From the NCBI GenBank assembly GCA_026873275.1, contig JANTUC010000007.1, positions 124,001 to 188,000 on the forward strand: 64,000 nt of DNA. Reading direction: 5' to 3'. The stretch is from Pseudopithomyces maydicus (lineage: Eukaryota > Ascomycota > Dothideomycetes > Pleosporales > Didymosphaeriaceae). The notes below the pieces were generated by a model. The model had not been told where the DNA came from. It saw only the letters and a list, made by a program, of their open reading frames with translations, and did not search any database. Made by a program: the position numbers and the translations under genes. The first letter of the stretch is position 1. Every line of letters starts with the position of its first letter. This document shows, piece by piece, positions 9,438-18,825 of the stretch.

Positions 9438-11867
9438 TCAGAACTCATCTTCTGCTGCTTCAAACGGCTCAGGCCCAGAATCGCAACTAATGCAGCAAAG
9501 CGAAGAAAGTTTCTGGCTGACCTCGTCCGCGGAAGGTCTTTGAACGGGGTCGCGACGAAGCATCTTAGGAGCAATATCCAGGAGGTCCGCAGGAAGGAAA
9601 TCATCATCTTCCTTGTGATTCTGGAAAAGTTCGTGATACCACGCTTGTACAGCGTCCAGATTTGCATGGTAGGACGAGCCTTCGGGACCCGATTCGCGGA
9701 TGTCTGACAGCTTCTGGCGCTCGTTACGTCCCGGACTGGAAACAAGGGTAGCTAGCATCTCGAAAAATACACAGCCGAGTGAGAAAATGTCCATTTTGAG
9801 GCCTTTGGTGTCTTGGCGGATTACTTCTGGAGGTGCATATGTGTGGGTAAAAGAGGTTAGTGAGTCAGTCTCAGCGTCAGTTGCAGATGTGTATGCACGC
9901 GATATGCCAAAGTCAGCAACGTAGATCCTATAGATTTTCTCGCCACAAGCGCGAATGAGTAGATTCGTCGGCTTGATGTCCTTATGCTTGACATTTGATC
10001 TGTGAATGAATGCTAGTGCGTTTCCTAGACATCCAAAAGCGGTCCGTAAGCCTTGGGCGCCGGTGCGTTTCCGCCATTTTCCTGTTTGAAGAACATCGAT
10101 GTTCACCGGACTGTTGGTGTCGAGTAACTCGTCCATGAACCCATCCAAGTTCCACGGCGTGGCAGGGTACAGTAGAATTGCTAGGTCCTTTTTGAACGTG
10201 TAGGTACCCACGAAGCGTAATATGTGAGCGTGTTGCAGGCGGTTCAGGTGCTCAACTTCAATGATGACATCCTCTTTAGAAAGACGTTTTGTACACCTGA
10301 TCTTCTTGCGTGCGAGCCTAATACGGCGACACTTGACGCTCTCTACAATTGCTGTTCTGCTGTGGCCTAGAACTCTTTCGGCCAAGAGTGGAATGTTCTT
10401 CTCTTCATCTGGAGCGTATTCGACGTGTTGTCCTCGACCTGACCAGTCAAGTTCGTGAAGAGAGTCAAGCAATAGGCCGCGAGACTTTAGATGCTCTAAC
10501 CATTGGCTGCTGAACACCTCGGGTTGCCGCTCTTTAAGTGGCCCACTACTCATCTCACGGAAATAGCTCTCCAGGTTGTCTTTTAGGAAGGCAAGGTCGC
10601 AGATAAATACCACAAAATCAAGTACGTGTCGGGCGACAGCTCCTCTAAATTCGTGAAAAGCCTTGAGATCATTTTCAGACGTGAGAAATAATTGGCATAT
10701 CTCATTCACCATCTCCTCGATCTCATCAGCAATCAATGCTAAAGAGATGTTCCGATTCTTGACCAGCCTCTGCTTACGCTGACTAACAATGGAGTCCAGT
10801 GCAATTTGTTCTATAGTGTTCAACTTCTGACCAGTGGGGCTTTCAGTAATAATTTGCTTGATAAGCTCGTCGACCGTCCTGGGCTGAACATGATGGCTGA
10901 GCTCGGCATGACGAAGCAATGTAGGCAGATCGACGATTCCATATGGGTCCATGGCTTCTGGTGTAAGTATCAGGAAGGGTTGTGTTACTGAGTCTGGAAC
11001 TCTACGGCGACTGAAACTCGGTGCTGTGCGGTAGCTTGTAGTACTGCTCGTACGAGCAGTAGCAAAGCTCTTTGTGCTCCCATTCGTGTCGAACCTGGCG
11101 GGCCCATTGTATGTTGACTTGATTGCGTTGCTGGCGTTGAGATTCAAAGCGGTATTCGAACCAGGGAGGTGCTGAGCACGATTCGGAATGTATGACCTCC
11201 AGTATTCATAATTGGCCGTAGAGCTCATGACTCGAGGAAGCATTCCAATGGATGTAGAGGGTGGGAGCAAGGGGCTCATACCGGGATGGAAAAACATATC
11301 TGGCGGCTCATCTGAATTACCTACGGTTTCATATATTTCATCCAATTCATCCAAGGAAAATGTACTGACAATCTCGTGAGGCTTTTCCAAAGACTCTAGT
11401 TCCGCATCCTCGGCTTCTTCGTCAATCACTTCAAGCACGTGAGCTGCTTCGTTGTCCACCTGGCTCTGTTTTGCATCAGAGCTATCCGGCGTTGTCTTCT
11501 CATCTTCCAAGTCTTCTGAAGCCACCTTCATATTCTCATATTTATCTTCAAGCTGCTGCGATTCACGTGACGGGTCGATCGGGTCCAGTACACACTCATT
11601 GCCAAGAGCAGACGTCGATCGCGTTGCCCCTCGAATATGTTCTGATAGACCGAAGATAGAATAGAAGTGCGAATTGCACCAATCGCAGCGATAGGCTGGA
11701 GTACATATCTGGCCATTGCTAGATGTTGCCTGTTCTGATCCCACAATGTGGTTCGACAGCTGTGCATGATCCGGGAACGTCTCTCGACACCAGTCGCATC
11801 GAAATTTCTTCTCGGAAGGCGAACGAAGTAATGATTTAAATGGATCAAGCAGTGAACGCCTGGACAT
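9438..11867 (-). CDS. Ser/Thr protein kinase with N-terminal zinc-finger-like modules
   Basis: An 809-residue protein with no introns needed. Residues about 22-42 (FRCDWCRETFPDHAQLSNH) and about 58-80 (YRCDWCNSHFYSIFGLSEH) are two CDWC..H modules resembling C2H2 fingers. A long acidic, disordered stretch follows (about 100-200). The kinase domain spans roughly 490-790: ARKKI carries the ATP-site lysine, EVEHL the helix-C glutamate, HKDIKPTNLL (starting near 628) is the catalytic loop with Lys in place of the usual Arg of HRD, DFG is near 652, and APPE ends the activation segment. HKD kinases lack the activation-loop Arg contact, so regulation may differ. It lies between a HET gene and core genes. 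Substrate and role are unknown. Confidence 0.85.
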   Translation of the reverse strand: MSRRSLLDPFKSLLRSPSEKKFRCDWCRETFPDHAQLSNHIVGSEQATSSNGQICTPAYRCDWCNSHFYSIFGLSEHIRGATRSTSALGNECVLDPIDPSRESQQLEDKYENMKVASEDLEDEKTTPDSSDAKQSQVDNEAAHVLEVIDEEAEDAELESLEKPHEIVSTFSLDELDEIYETVGNSDEPPDMFFHPGMSPLLPPSTSIGMLPRVMSSTANYEYWRSYIPNRAQHLPGSNTALNLNASNAIKSTYNGPARFDTNGSTKSFATARTSSTTSYRTAPSFSRRRVPDSVTQPFLILTPEAMDPYGIVDLPTLLRHAELSHHVQPRTVDELIKQIITESPTGQKLNTIEQIALDSIVSQRKQRLVKNRNISLALIADEIEEMVNEICQLFLTSENDLKAFHEFRGAVARHVLDFVVFICDLAFLKDNLESYFREMSSGPLKERQPEVFSSQWLEHLKSRGLLLDSLHELDWSGRGQHVEYAPDEEKNIPLLAERVLGHSRTAIVESVKCRRIRLARKKIRCTKRLSKEDVIIEVEHLNRLQHAHILRFVGTYTFKKDLAILLYPATPWNLDGFMDELLDTNSPVNIDVLQTGKWRKRTGAQGLRTAFGCLGNALAFIHRSNVKHKDIKPTNLLIRACGEKIYRIYVADFGISRAYTSATDAETDSLTSFTHTYAPPEVIRQDTKGLKMDIFSLGCVFFEMLATLVSSPGRNERQKLSDIRESGPEGSSYHANLDAVQAWYHELFQNHKEDDDFLPADLLDIAPKMLRRDPVQRPSADEVSQKLSSLCCISCDSGPEPFEAAEDEF

Positions 11868-12270
11868 TGTTGGTAGTGCACTGTTCGGCGCTTGGCAGGA
11901 TATCGTCGTTCTGTGTCAAGAATCAGGCTACAAAGCGGATGAAGTTTGGAAATGCCAGCTCAGTTGGGCCAGCCGTGGCGGAGTTGTCCCGCCGAGATTT
12001 GGGACCTCAGCCACACTCATCATGACATGGCATCAGAGACAAGAGGATTGGTCGTTTAAGCGACGGAGACGAATGGTGTGAGAATACCTCGCAGAGTCGT
12101 GGGCCAATCGCAGGCCAGAATTTCATCACCAACCCCGAGCGCTTTAACCACCATCTACTTCAGCAGCATATATCTCCTATAGTCCTATACTCCATGCCAA
12201 GACATAGTCGTCCATTACGAATAGAGAGTTTTATCTGTTAGGTATTTTGTTTTTGGGGAAAGGTAGCAGT

Positions 12271-12335
12271 CATCCCCTCTTGTGACGGTATAAAAAGTGG
12301 CGTCCATAAGAATTCAGTTAAAAAATAATCAATTG
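12271..12335 (+). repeat. Dispersed repeat B, copy 2
   Basis: Partner of 6776-6840 on the same strand, about 5.5 kb apart, roughly 70 percent identical by eye. Confidence 0.45.
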
Positions 12336-12411
12336 ATTGGCTAATGTGTTATAAAGGTAGCCTTGTCAAGGTGTTGAAAGTCAAGAAACCTGACAACCTT
12401 GTCCAGCAGCT

Positions 12412-12455
12412 CCCTCTCTCTCTCTCTCTCTCTCTCTTTATATATATATATATTT
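12412..12455 (+). repeat. (CT)n(TA)n microsatellite
   Basis: A run of about twelve CT units passes directly into about seven TA units. Confidence 0.9.
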
Positions 12456-13197
12456 CAATTAACGTCGTGAGGACCTGTACTGGTCATGGCGACTCCAGCC
12501 AAAGACAAACCAGATTAAACGAATTCATTAATAAACAACACCCAATGATAGACCAAACATGAGGGTGAATGTATGTGAGAGGGCGTATAAACCAGATCAG
12601 GGGGTTAATAAATCAGTAGGAGGGCGGAGGGCCTGCGTGCTCCTACACACTACCTAATCGATATGCTCACTATTCCCATAGCAGCCTTATCTACAATAGT
12701 GCTAGATAGTCCGATACCTAGATAGGCATCATCTATACTCCACGCCAAGCCATTACTCCGCCGATGGTCGACCTCACTCTAGCGCGGCTGCCTCCACCAA
12801 CCCTAGGTACATTACTAAGCTCGAAGTGAACATAGTGGTTACGTGTACATGATAGCTACACAGCGGGCGCTCTCACATGTTATTGTCACCGCGCGCCGTC
12901 CTATTGTCACCCGCGCGCGCGCCATGGAGCGCACCTCTCTCGGTGAAGCCTGCCCGCAGCCTATTCTCCCATTGTCACGATGAAGGCCGCACGCAGAACA
13001 AAGGACCACCACATTTCATATAACTAATCCCAGCGCTTTACTCGACTATTTTTTTAATCACTGTACTACCTTATTTATTACTCCGCCTTAATTCTACATA
13101 ACATTCGCAACGAAAAACCGGTATATCAATATACATACATACACATACAGTCAGCACCCGGGAGCCATACACATACACACGCACGCCTACATCAATA

Positions 13198-14151
13198 ATG
13201 TGTTACTACCGCCTCTACATCTTCCTCGGCTGCGGCCACACCTCCCCCAGCGCAACACCAATCCAGCCCTGCGCCGCCCAGCGCGCGAAACGCCCCCCAC
13301 GCTCAGCGCAGCCCGTCGAAACGAGAAAAGAGCACGAGCGAAGGGATAGCGGGAATCCGCTTGCGACAGATGCCCTGCTCGCGGACCCGCGTTCCAGCGG
13401 TACATTCCAGCATGCGGCTGACTCCCCGGATACGTCCATCACGACCACGTCAACAGTCACAGCTCCAACAGCCACAGCCACAGCGCCCATTCCAGCACCA
13501 TCACCACAACTCAATCCCAATCCCAATCCCGACACCGAAACCACCGAAGCCAGCACCCCCAGCACCCCCTGCGCCTCGCTCTCCATCCACCCCTTCCAGA
13601 CGCTCAACATCCACGCCTCGTGCGCCGTCTGCCAGCGCAAACGCATGGCGCTGCTCGAGCAGGTCGAGGCCGGGACCGCGGCCGTGCGCTTCGACGACTG
13701 GAGGTGGAAGGTCAAGTACAAGGCGTCGGCGGTGGTGGGGGAGGCGCGCAGCTCGTTGGAGGCTCGCAATTCGTTGGAGTGGGGGAGGAGCGTCGGCGAG
13801 GCGATGGGGAGTTGGGTTAGGGCGAGGGGCCAGGAGGTGTGGAGGGTGTTGGGGGAGGAGGAGGAGGAGGAGGAGGAGGGGGTGCTGGGAGGGGAGGGGA
13901 GGGGAGGGGGTGGAGGGGAGTTTGTAATGTGTGATGGAGAGAGAGTATGTGATAGAGGGAAAGAGGGAGAGAGGGAGGGGGATGGGGGGATGTGTGGTGG
14001 CACTTTTAATTGTAATGGCAATGGGGTTTTGAAGTTTCGAGGATGCGGACGTAAATGTTATATATCGATGGTACATTTAGTACATGTACGTACGCAGAAC
14101 GCTCGGTACCTCCACCCATGTCGCCGTGCCCGGCCGCCGAACCCCACGTGA
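13198..14151 (+). CDS. Conserved fungal Cys/His protein of unknown function
   Basis: The open frame begins MCYYRLYIFLGCGHT, a pattern I recognise from many uncharacterised ascomycete proteins with an N-terminal C..CGH signature and a later CxxC. Here the later part reads HPFQTLNIHASCAVCQRKR, so the Cys and His residues could form one split metal site. Between them lies a Pro/Thr/Ala-rich disordered stretch. The segment VRFDDWRWKVKY also looks family-like. After about 13850 the sequence becomes Glu- and Gly-rich low complexity, and the last 90 codons may be non-coding or out of frame. No function is known. The predicted length is 317 residues, but the true 3' end is uncertain. Confidence 0.6.
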   Translation: MCYYRLYIFLGCGHTSPSATPIQPCAAQRAKRPPRSAQPVETRKEHERRDSGNPLATDALLADPRSSGTFQHAADSPDTSITTTSTVTAPTATATAPIPAPSPQLNPNPNPDTETTEASTPSTPCASLSIHPFQTLNIHASCAVCQRKRMALLEQVEAGTAAVRFDDWRWKVKYKASAVVGEARSSLEARNSLEWGRSVGEAMGSWVRARGQEVWRVLGEEEEEEEEGVLGGEGRGGGGGEFVMCDGERVCDRGKEGEREGDGGMCGGTFNCNGNGVLKFRGCGRKCYISMVHLVHVRTQNARYLHPCRRARPPNPT

Positions 14152-14350
14152 CCACGCTCGGACCCACGCACCTCTCAAGCTCTCCTCACGCCAACCCAGC
14201 AGCATCACCACCTGCAATTGCGCGCCCACGCCCACACCCGCGCCGCTCCCCACACGCAGCACACCGCCCCTAAGCCCCGCGCAGGCCCGCATCCCGATTC
14301 CCACCCCGACATTCCGACTCCCACACGCGTCGTCCACCCCCCTCGCCGCA

Positions 14351-14815
14351 ATGCCGACTCCCGAATCCGCGGCCTTCCTCGCGAAGAAGCCCTCGGTGCC
14401 CCCGACGTTTGCAGGCGTCGACTACGACGACAATCAGGCGCTCAAGGCGGCGCAGGATGCGATTATCCGTGAGCAGTGGGTGCGTAGTATGATGGCGAGG
14501 TTGGTGAGGGAGGAGATGGGGAAGTGTTATCGGAGGGAGGGGGTTAATCATTTGGAGAAGTGTGGGCACTTGAGAGGTAGGTTTGCTCTGGATTTTGATT
14601 GGGGCATTTGAAGGGGTGGGAGGGGGAATGGGAGCGATTAGGGAATGGACGGAGCTTGAGCTGTGGGGAGCACCGGGAGCTCGGAGGGAATTGGATGTGT
14701 GGAGTCAAAAGACATGGGCTAATTCGTGTGCACAGAGCGGTACTTCGAGCTGTTGAAGGACGCAAAGGTCAAGGGATACCTCTTCGCACAGACAAACACC
14801 ATCGAGAAGTCGTAA
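14351..14815 (+). CDS. NADH:ubiquinone oxidoreductase 12 kDa subunit (NDUFB10/PDSW-like)
   Basis: Accessory subunit of mitochondrial complex I membrane arm. Start 14351 (MPTPESAAFLAKKPSVPPTF) matches the fungal 12 kDa subunit as I recall it. Exon 1 is 14351-14576, intron 14577-14735 is GT..AG (159 bases), and exon 2 is 14736-14815. The splice rebuilds KCGHLRERYFELLKD. The 101-residue product fits the expected 12 kDa. Cysteines in KCYRREGVNHLEKCG are typical of this intermembrane-space-facing subunit family. It is followed on the same strand by palC after about 440 bases. Upstream 14152-14350 is C-rich and likely promoter or leader. Confidence 0.85.
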
Positions 14816-15252
14816 GCAGCCGGCTGGAAGCTCAGTGTGCGGAGTGCCAGCGAGGAGAGATAGAAGGCCGATGCGAACAGGACCGAGGCCCCGAATTGAA
14901 GCGTCAGGAGCAGTCCGTCCTTTCAGGTGTGCGAGCGGCGAATGGCCGGGGTGAAACTGTACATATATCTGCGTGAAGGCAGGCCAACGTGAAGAAGAAC
15001 GGTCCAGTCCAGTCACACCAAGAATCACTTTACCGCAATGCGCAAGTCTCGGTTCCAGCTCTGCCACGCTACTCACGGTTTCTGACTAGGTTTTCTACGC
15101 AATTGGTACCAACTTGAAAGGAACCCTCGTCTGGGCAAACAGCTCACACAGCTCACACAGCTCAAACCCATGACATAGCCCGCCAAGCGAACAAGACCCC
15201 ACCCCGTACCTGCATCCACAGCTCCAACCCCACCACCCCGTCACCATTCGCA
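14816..15252. other. Spacer between complex I subunit and palC
   Basis: No gene supported. It should hold the 3' end of the upstream gene and the palC promoter; an imperfect repeat of CTCACACAG units occurs near 15142-15165. Confidence 0.5.
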
Positions 15253-16823
15253 ATGCCATTCCCCTTCGTGCTGCCCACAACCTCCAGCATCTCCTTCACA
15301 GACTCCTTCACAAGCAGCACCCACCCCTCGCTCCCCACGTGCGCCACCACCGCCCGCGGCGTCGTCCGCGACGTCCTCAAGCGCTACAAACGCCTCCCGC
15401 CCGCCTCGCAGCCCTCCAACCTCCCCACCGTCCTCGCCGCCCTCACCGAATACACCCCCTACCTCTTCGCCCTCGATGCCGGCCTCAGCGGCACCCCATG
15501 TGCAGGTGAAGAGATAGACCTCGTCCTCGTCAAGGAGCTCGAGGTCCAATGGCGCTCCACGCTCAGCTCCCCCGTCGCGGGGACAGCGCCCCCCGCGTGC
15601 GCGTGAAGAGTCTAGACTCAGAGCTGTTCTTCGCGCTGTCGTCGCTCGCGCAGGTCCACTGCCTGCAGGCCAGAGCCCACCTACACACGCTGTACAACGC
15701 AGCGCTTCCCCCCGCCTCGCAGCGCACCGCCGCCATCACCGCAGCCATGAAGTCCTTCCTCGACGCAAACTCCATCTACGCCTTCCTCGCCGCCCGCGCC
15801 CAGTCATGGACCCACCCCTCCCCCGCCATCGACATCTCGCCCCCGTCCTGGGCGCCCTCGCGGCACTCACCCTCGCCGAAGCGACCCTCATCACCGTCCT
15901 GAAAGACGACCCGTACCCCGCAGCCGTGCAGGAAGACCGCAACAAGGCCTCGAAAGAGTGGATGATCCGCGCGCCGGAGATCCCCAAAGTCCGCGCGCAC
16001 CTCTTCGCCCGCTTGTGTCTCAGCGCGGCCGAGCACGCGGCTCGCGCGCAGGCCATGCTCGGCCACGCGCGGGGCGTCGACACCGGGTTCGCGCAGTATG
16101 TGGATGACCTGAGGCGCGCGGCTAGGGGGAAGGCGTGCAGGTTTCTGGGGGTGGACGCGGAGATTGCGGGGAGGACGGGGAGGGCATTGCGTGGTTGAGG
16201 GGGCGAGGGGGAGATGGGGTTCTCGGGCGGGGGTGATGGGGAGGCGGGGAAGAAGGGGGGTTCTCGAAGATGAGGAGGGAGTGGGCTGAGAAGCGGGAGG
16301 ATCGGAAGATTGAGAGGGGGGAGCGTGGGGGGCGGATGGGGGGCGGTTGGAGGAGGGGAGGGTGGTGGAGATGTTGCTTGCGAAGTGGGAGAAGATGAAT
16401 GATACGGTAATTAAACGAACCCTCTTTTCCTTTTTCCTTTTTCCCTTTTCCCTTTTCCCTTTTCCCTTTTTTTTCCCTCAACTTCCAACCTCTCGCATAC
16501 CACGAGTCGAGTCGAGTCACGCCCCCGATGTACGTTAAATCACACAACTAACCAACTAACTAACTCCTCCCCTCGCAGATCTCAATCCAAACCATCCCGC
16601 CCCCAGCCTCCCTCCTCTCGGCAATGCCCTCCGGCCGCGAATACCACACCCCGCGCCCCTACGCCGTGCCCGCGCTCGACGAGGACGCCATCGTGCGCAT
16701 GCGTGCGCCGCCAGATCCGGGGAGCTGTTCGAGGGCGTCGAGGACGATAGTGAGGAGGAGGAGAGGGTGCAGGCGCCTGGGGCGTTTCCTGGGGGGCAGC
16801 AGGGTGGGGTGGGGTATTATTAG
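15253..16823 (+). CDS. palC: pH-response regulator PalC (BRO1 domain), frame interrupted many times
   Basis: PalC/Rim23 works with ESCRT-III at the plasma membrane in ambient-pH signalling that leads to PacC processing. Start 15253 reads MPFPFVLPTTSSISF, the usual PalC beginning. Family motifs follow in different frames: FALDAGLSG, VKSLDSELFF, LAEATLITVLKDDPYPAAV, DRNKASKEWMIRAPEIPKVR, RLCLSAAEHAARAQAML, EWAEKRED, VVEMLLAKWEKMNDT and, after a 172-base intron (16407-16578), MPSGREYHTPRPY. The frame slips at eight short runs: C6 15589-15594, C5 15840-15844, G4 16177-16180, G5 16199-16203, G5 16207-16211, G6 16255-16260, G6 16338-16343 and G4 16719-16722. Each is explained by one missing base, and adding them gives a continuous 468-residue protein, about the usual PalC length. 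I read this as consensus error in a working gene. The stop is at 16821-16823. Confidence 0.9.
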
Positions 16824-17355
16824 GGTTTATGTAGAGAGAGATTGAGGGGTTGGGATTTAGGGTGTAGGGTGTAGGGTTTGGGGTTCAGGGGGTGGTGATG
16901 AGGTTGGGGCGTGGAAGGAGGGAGGGGTGGTTTGGTGGAGGTCGTGGATGTCGTGAAGGTCGTGATGGTCATGATGGTTGTGATGATGATGATGGTGATG
17001 GTGGTGGAGAGCATCATCAAGGTTGATAGGGCCTATGGTTCGTATATGAGTGGCAGGAAAGAAGAAGACGGAGGAAAGATGGCGGAGAAGGGGACTCGAT
17101 CTTTTTAAAAGTGAAAACAGAGACGCGGAGGGAAAAGCATATGGGGTCGTGAAGTCGTGTTTTAGAGACATGGGAGAGAGGAGCACGAAAGGAGAACCAT
17201 TTGGAAAGTCAGGAGACGTTTCTTTTAAAGCGGTAGGAAACAGGGGCAGAGAGGGAAGGAATATACAAGTAGAGCAATTATTTTTTAGAGAGGTAGGGCG
17301 AGGGATGCAGATGGAGGGGTAGAGAGAAGGAATAAATTCTTTTAAGTCCACTGCG

Positions 17356-17550
17356 GAGAAGACGCATTTGACGCGGGCTTGGGAAATTTTTAAGAAGACG
17401 ACACATTTGACTCGGCTTTGGGGATTTCTCGTGGAGAAGACACATTTCGCGCGAATTCGTAATTTTTTTAAGGAGAAGCCGCATTTGACGCGGGCTTAGG
17501 AATTGATCGTGTAGAAGACGCATTTGACGCGAGTCTGCAATTTTTCGAAG
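17356..17550 (+). repeat. 39-bp minisatellite, five degenerate units
   Basis: Units begin at about 17356, 17394, 17434, 17473 and 17512 and share GAGAAGACGCATTTGACGCG. Unit tails alternate between a T-tract with AAG and a CTCGTG or ATCGTG form. On the minus strand the period equals 13 codons and an 81-residue frame (17278-17523) stays open through the array. Confidence 0.8.
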
Positions 17551-18745
17551 ACATGGGGCGCCATGAGCTTTATTTTAGTGTCCCGAATCCACATCTGGGC
17601 TTTTTTGCTTGTTTTTTAGAGTTCCGTCAAGGTCGATGGATTGCAGAAGCATAGAGTGTGATGAGTGGAAATAGAGAGAGAAATTAGGGTATTTATACCT
17701 TGCTTCGGTCACGGGTTCCATCTCGTGTCCGTTTCCGCTACCACTCACATCGAGGTAGCGAGTCCGAATTTGCATGGTTTGGAATTCATGATCTTTTATT
17801 GTTACCCGTGATACCCAGTCACGAAAGACAACACAATGACAATAATTGTCCTCTATACAGTATGGACAATGAGATTTTGAAAAGCCGGAAAGCACAGCGC
17901 CCATGAATTCCTCGATATTTTGTTTTAGACAGCAGCGACCGCACCCACTCATAAAGGGGGAGCGTAAGATTTATATTAACCAGCTGCACCGCACATGGCC
18001 GTCTAGCCTTTTATACTCGATATGAAGAAACTTCTACATCTTAGACTGGGTTATGCATTTTAGACAGGTACTCAGAGCCGCAGTCATAGTAATTTTCGAT
18101 TCCCATTTTTTAAAATACTAAAGCTCACATGTATTCTTTTTTAGCTCATAAGTTTTGTTCTTAACACCAGGGGCAGGCATTGTATCTATGGAAAGATGTT
18201 TTAAACAAGACACAACAGCGGCAGCCAGCATGGATGCATTCTCTATTGATTTTAGGTATAAAAATGCACCTACAAGATTAGGTTACTTAGATATTTTAAG
18301 ATCAAGCATCGGTTTTTAAGTTGGCATTTAAGCTCAGTGAAATAAATTTTTCTCCTTATGTTTTTGTGTGAGTGTGTGAAAAGAAATGAAGGAGAAGAGT
18401 AAGATCGAGGGCGTATATATAGGAATTTCTAATCGTGCGTTTGCTTGGACTCGGCTGCGTGGACTCGGTTACTTAGCAGCGTTCATGAACAGCTCAATAC
18501 AACTTTTATATATCTAGTCTTATAATAAGATTAGATAAGATCAGATGATATCTCCGGACCGTCTTCGGACGAAAGTCGATTGAAAGCCAACAATGTGTGC
18601 TGATATACATATATAAAGATCTAAGAGCACACACATTTGGCAAATGGCATCGCTGTTTCCGCACGGAATTTTGAAAGCAAGCTCTTCATCACCTAGAAGG
18701 GTAATCCATTTTAGGCCATACATGGGTTTTGCTTTACCGTATTCT

Positions 18746-18825
18746 TAAAAAGCCTCCTCTTAAGAGGAATAAGAAGACACTATAAGGAAAAGAGGAGCTA
18801 TATAGAGGAGGAGGTGGCTTTTTTA
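18746..18825. repeat. Imperfect inverted repeat
   Basis: AAAAAGCCTCCTC on the left pairs with GAGGAGGTGGCTTTTTT on the right, and a perfect 12-base palindrome CCTCTTAAGAGG sits inside at 18756-18767. It could fold as a hairpin; no function is evident. Confidence 0.5.

Larger units (their letters stand above)
11868..13197. other. Intergenic region upstream of divergent genes
   Basis: No supported gene. It contains the kinase promoter, dispersed repeat B copy 2 (12271-12335) and a CT/TA microsatellite (12412-12455). From about 12.85 kb the sequence turns GC-rich with CG runs, marking entry into the core block. Confidence 0.6.

Noticed and set aside
13215..14076. Long minus-strand open frames opposite the Cys/His protein
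   Set aside because: Ser/Pro/Leu-rich low complexity with no motif; the plus strand carries recognisable CGH and CxxC patterns.
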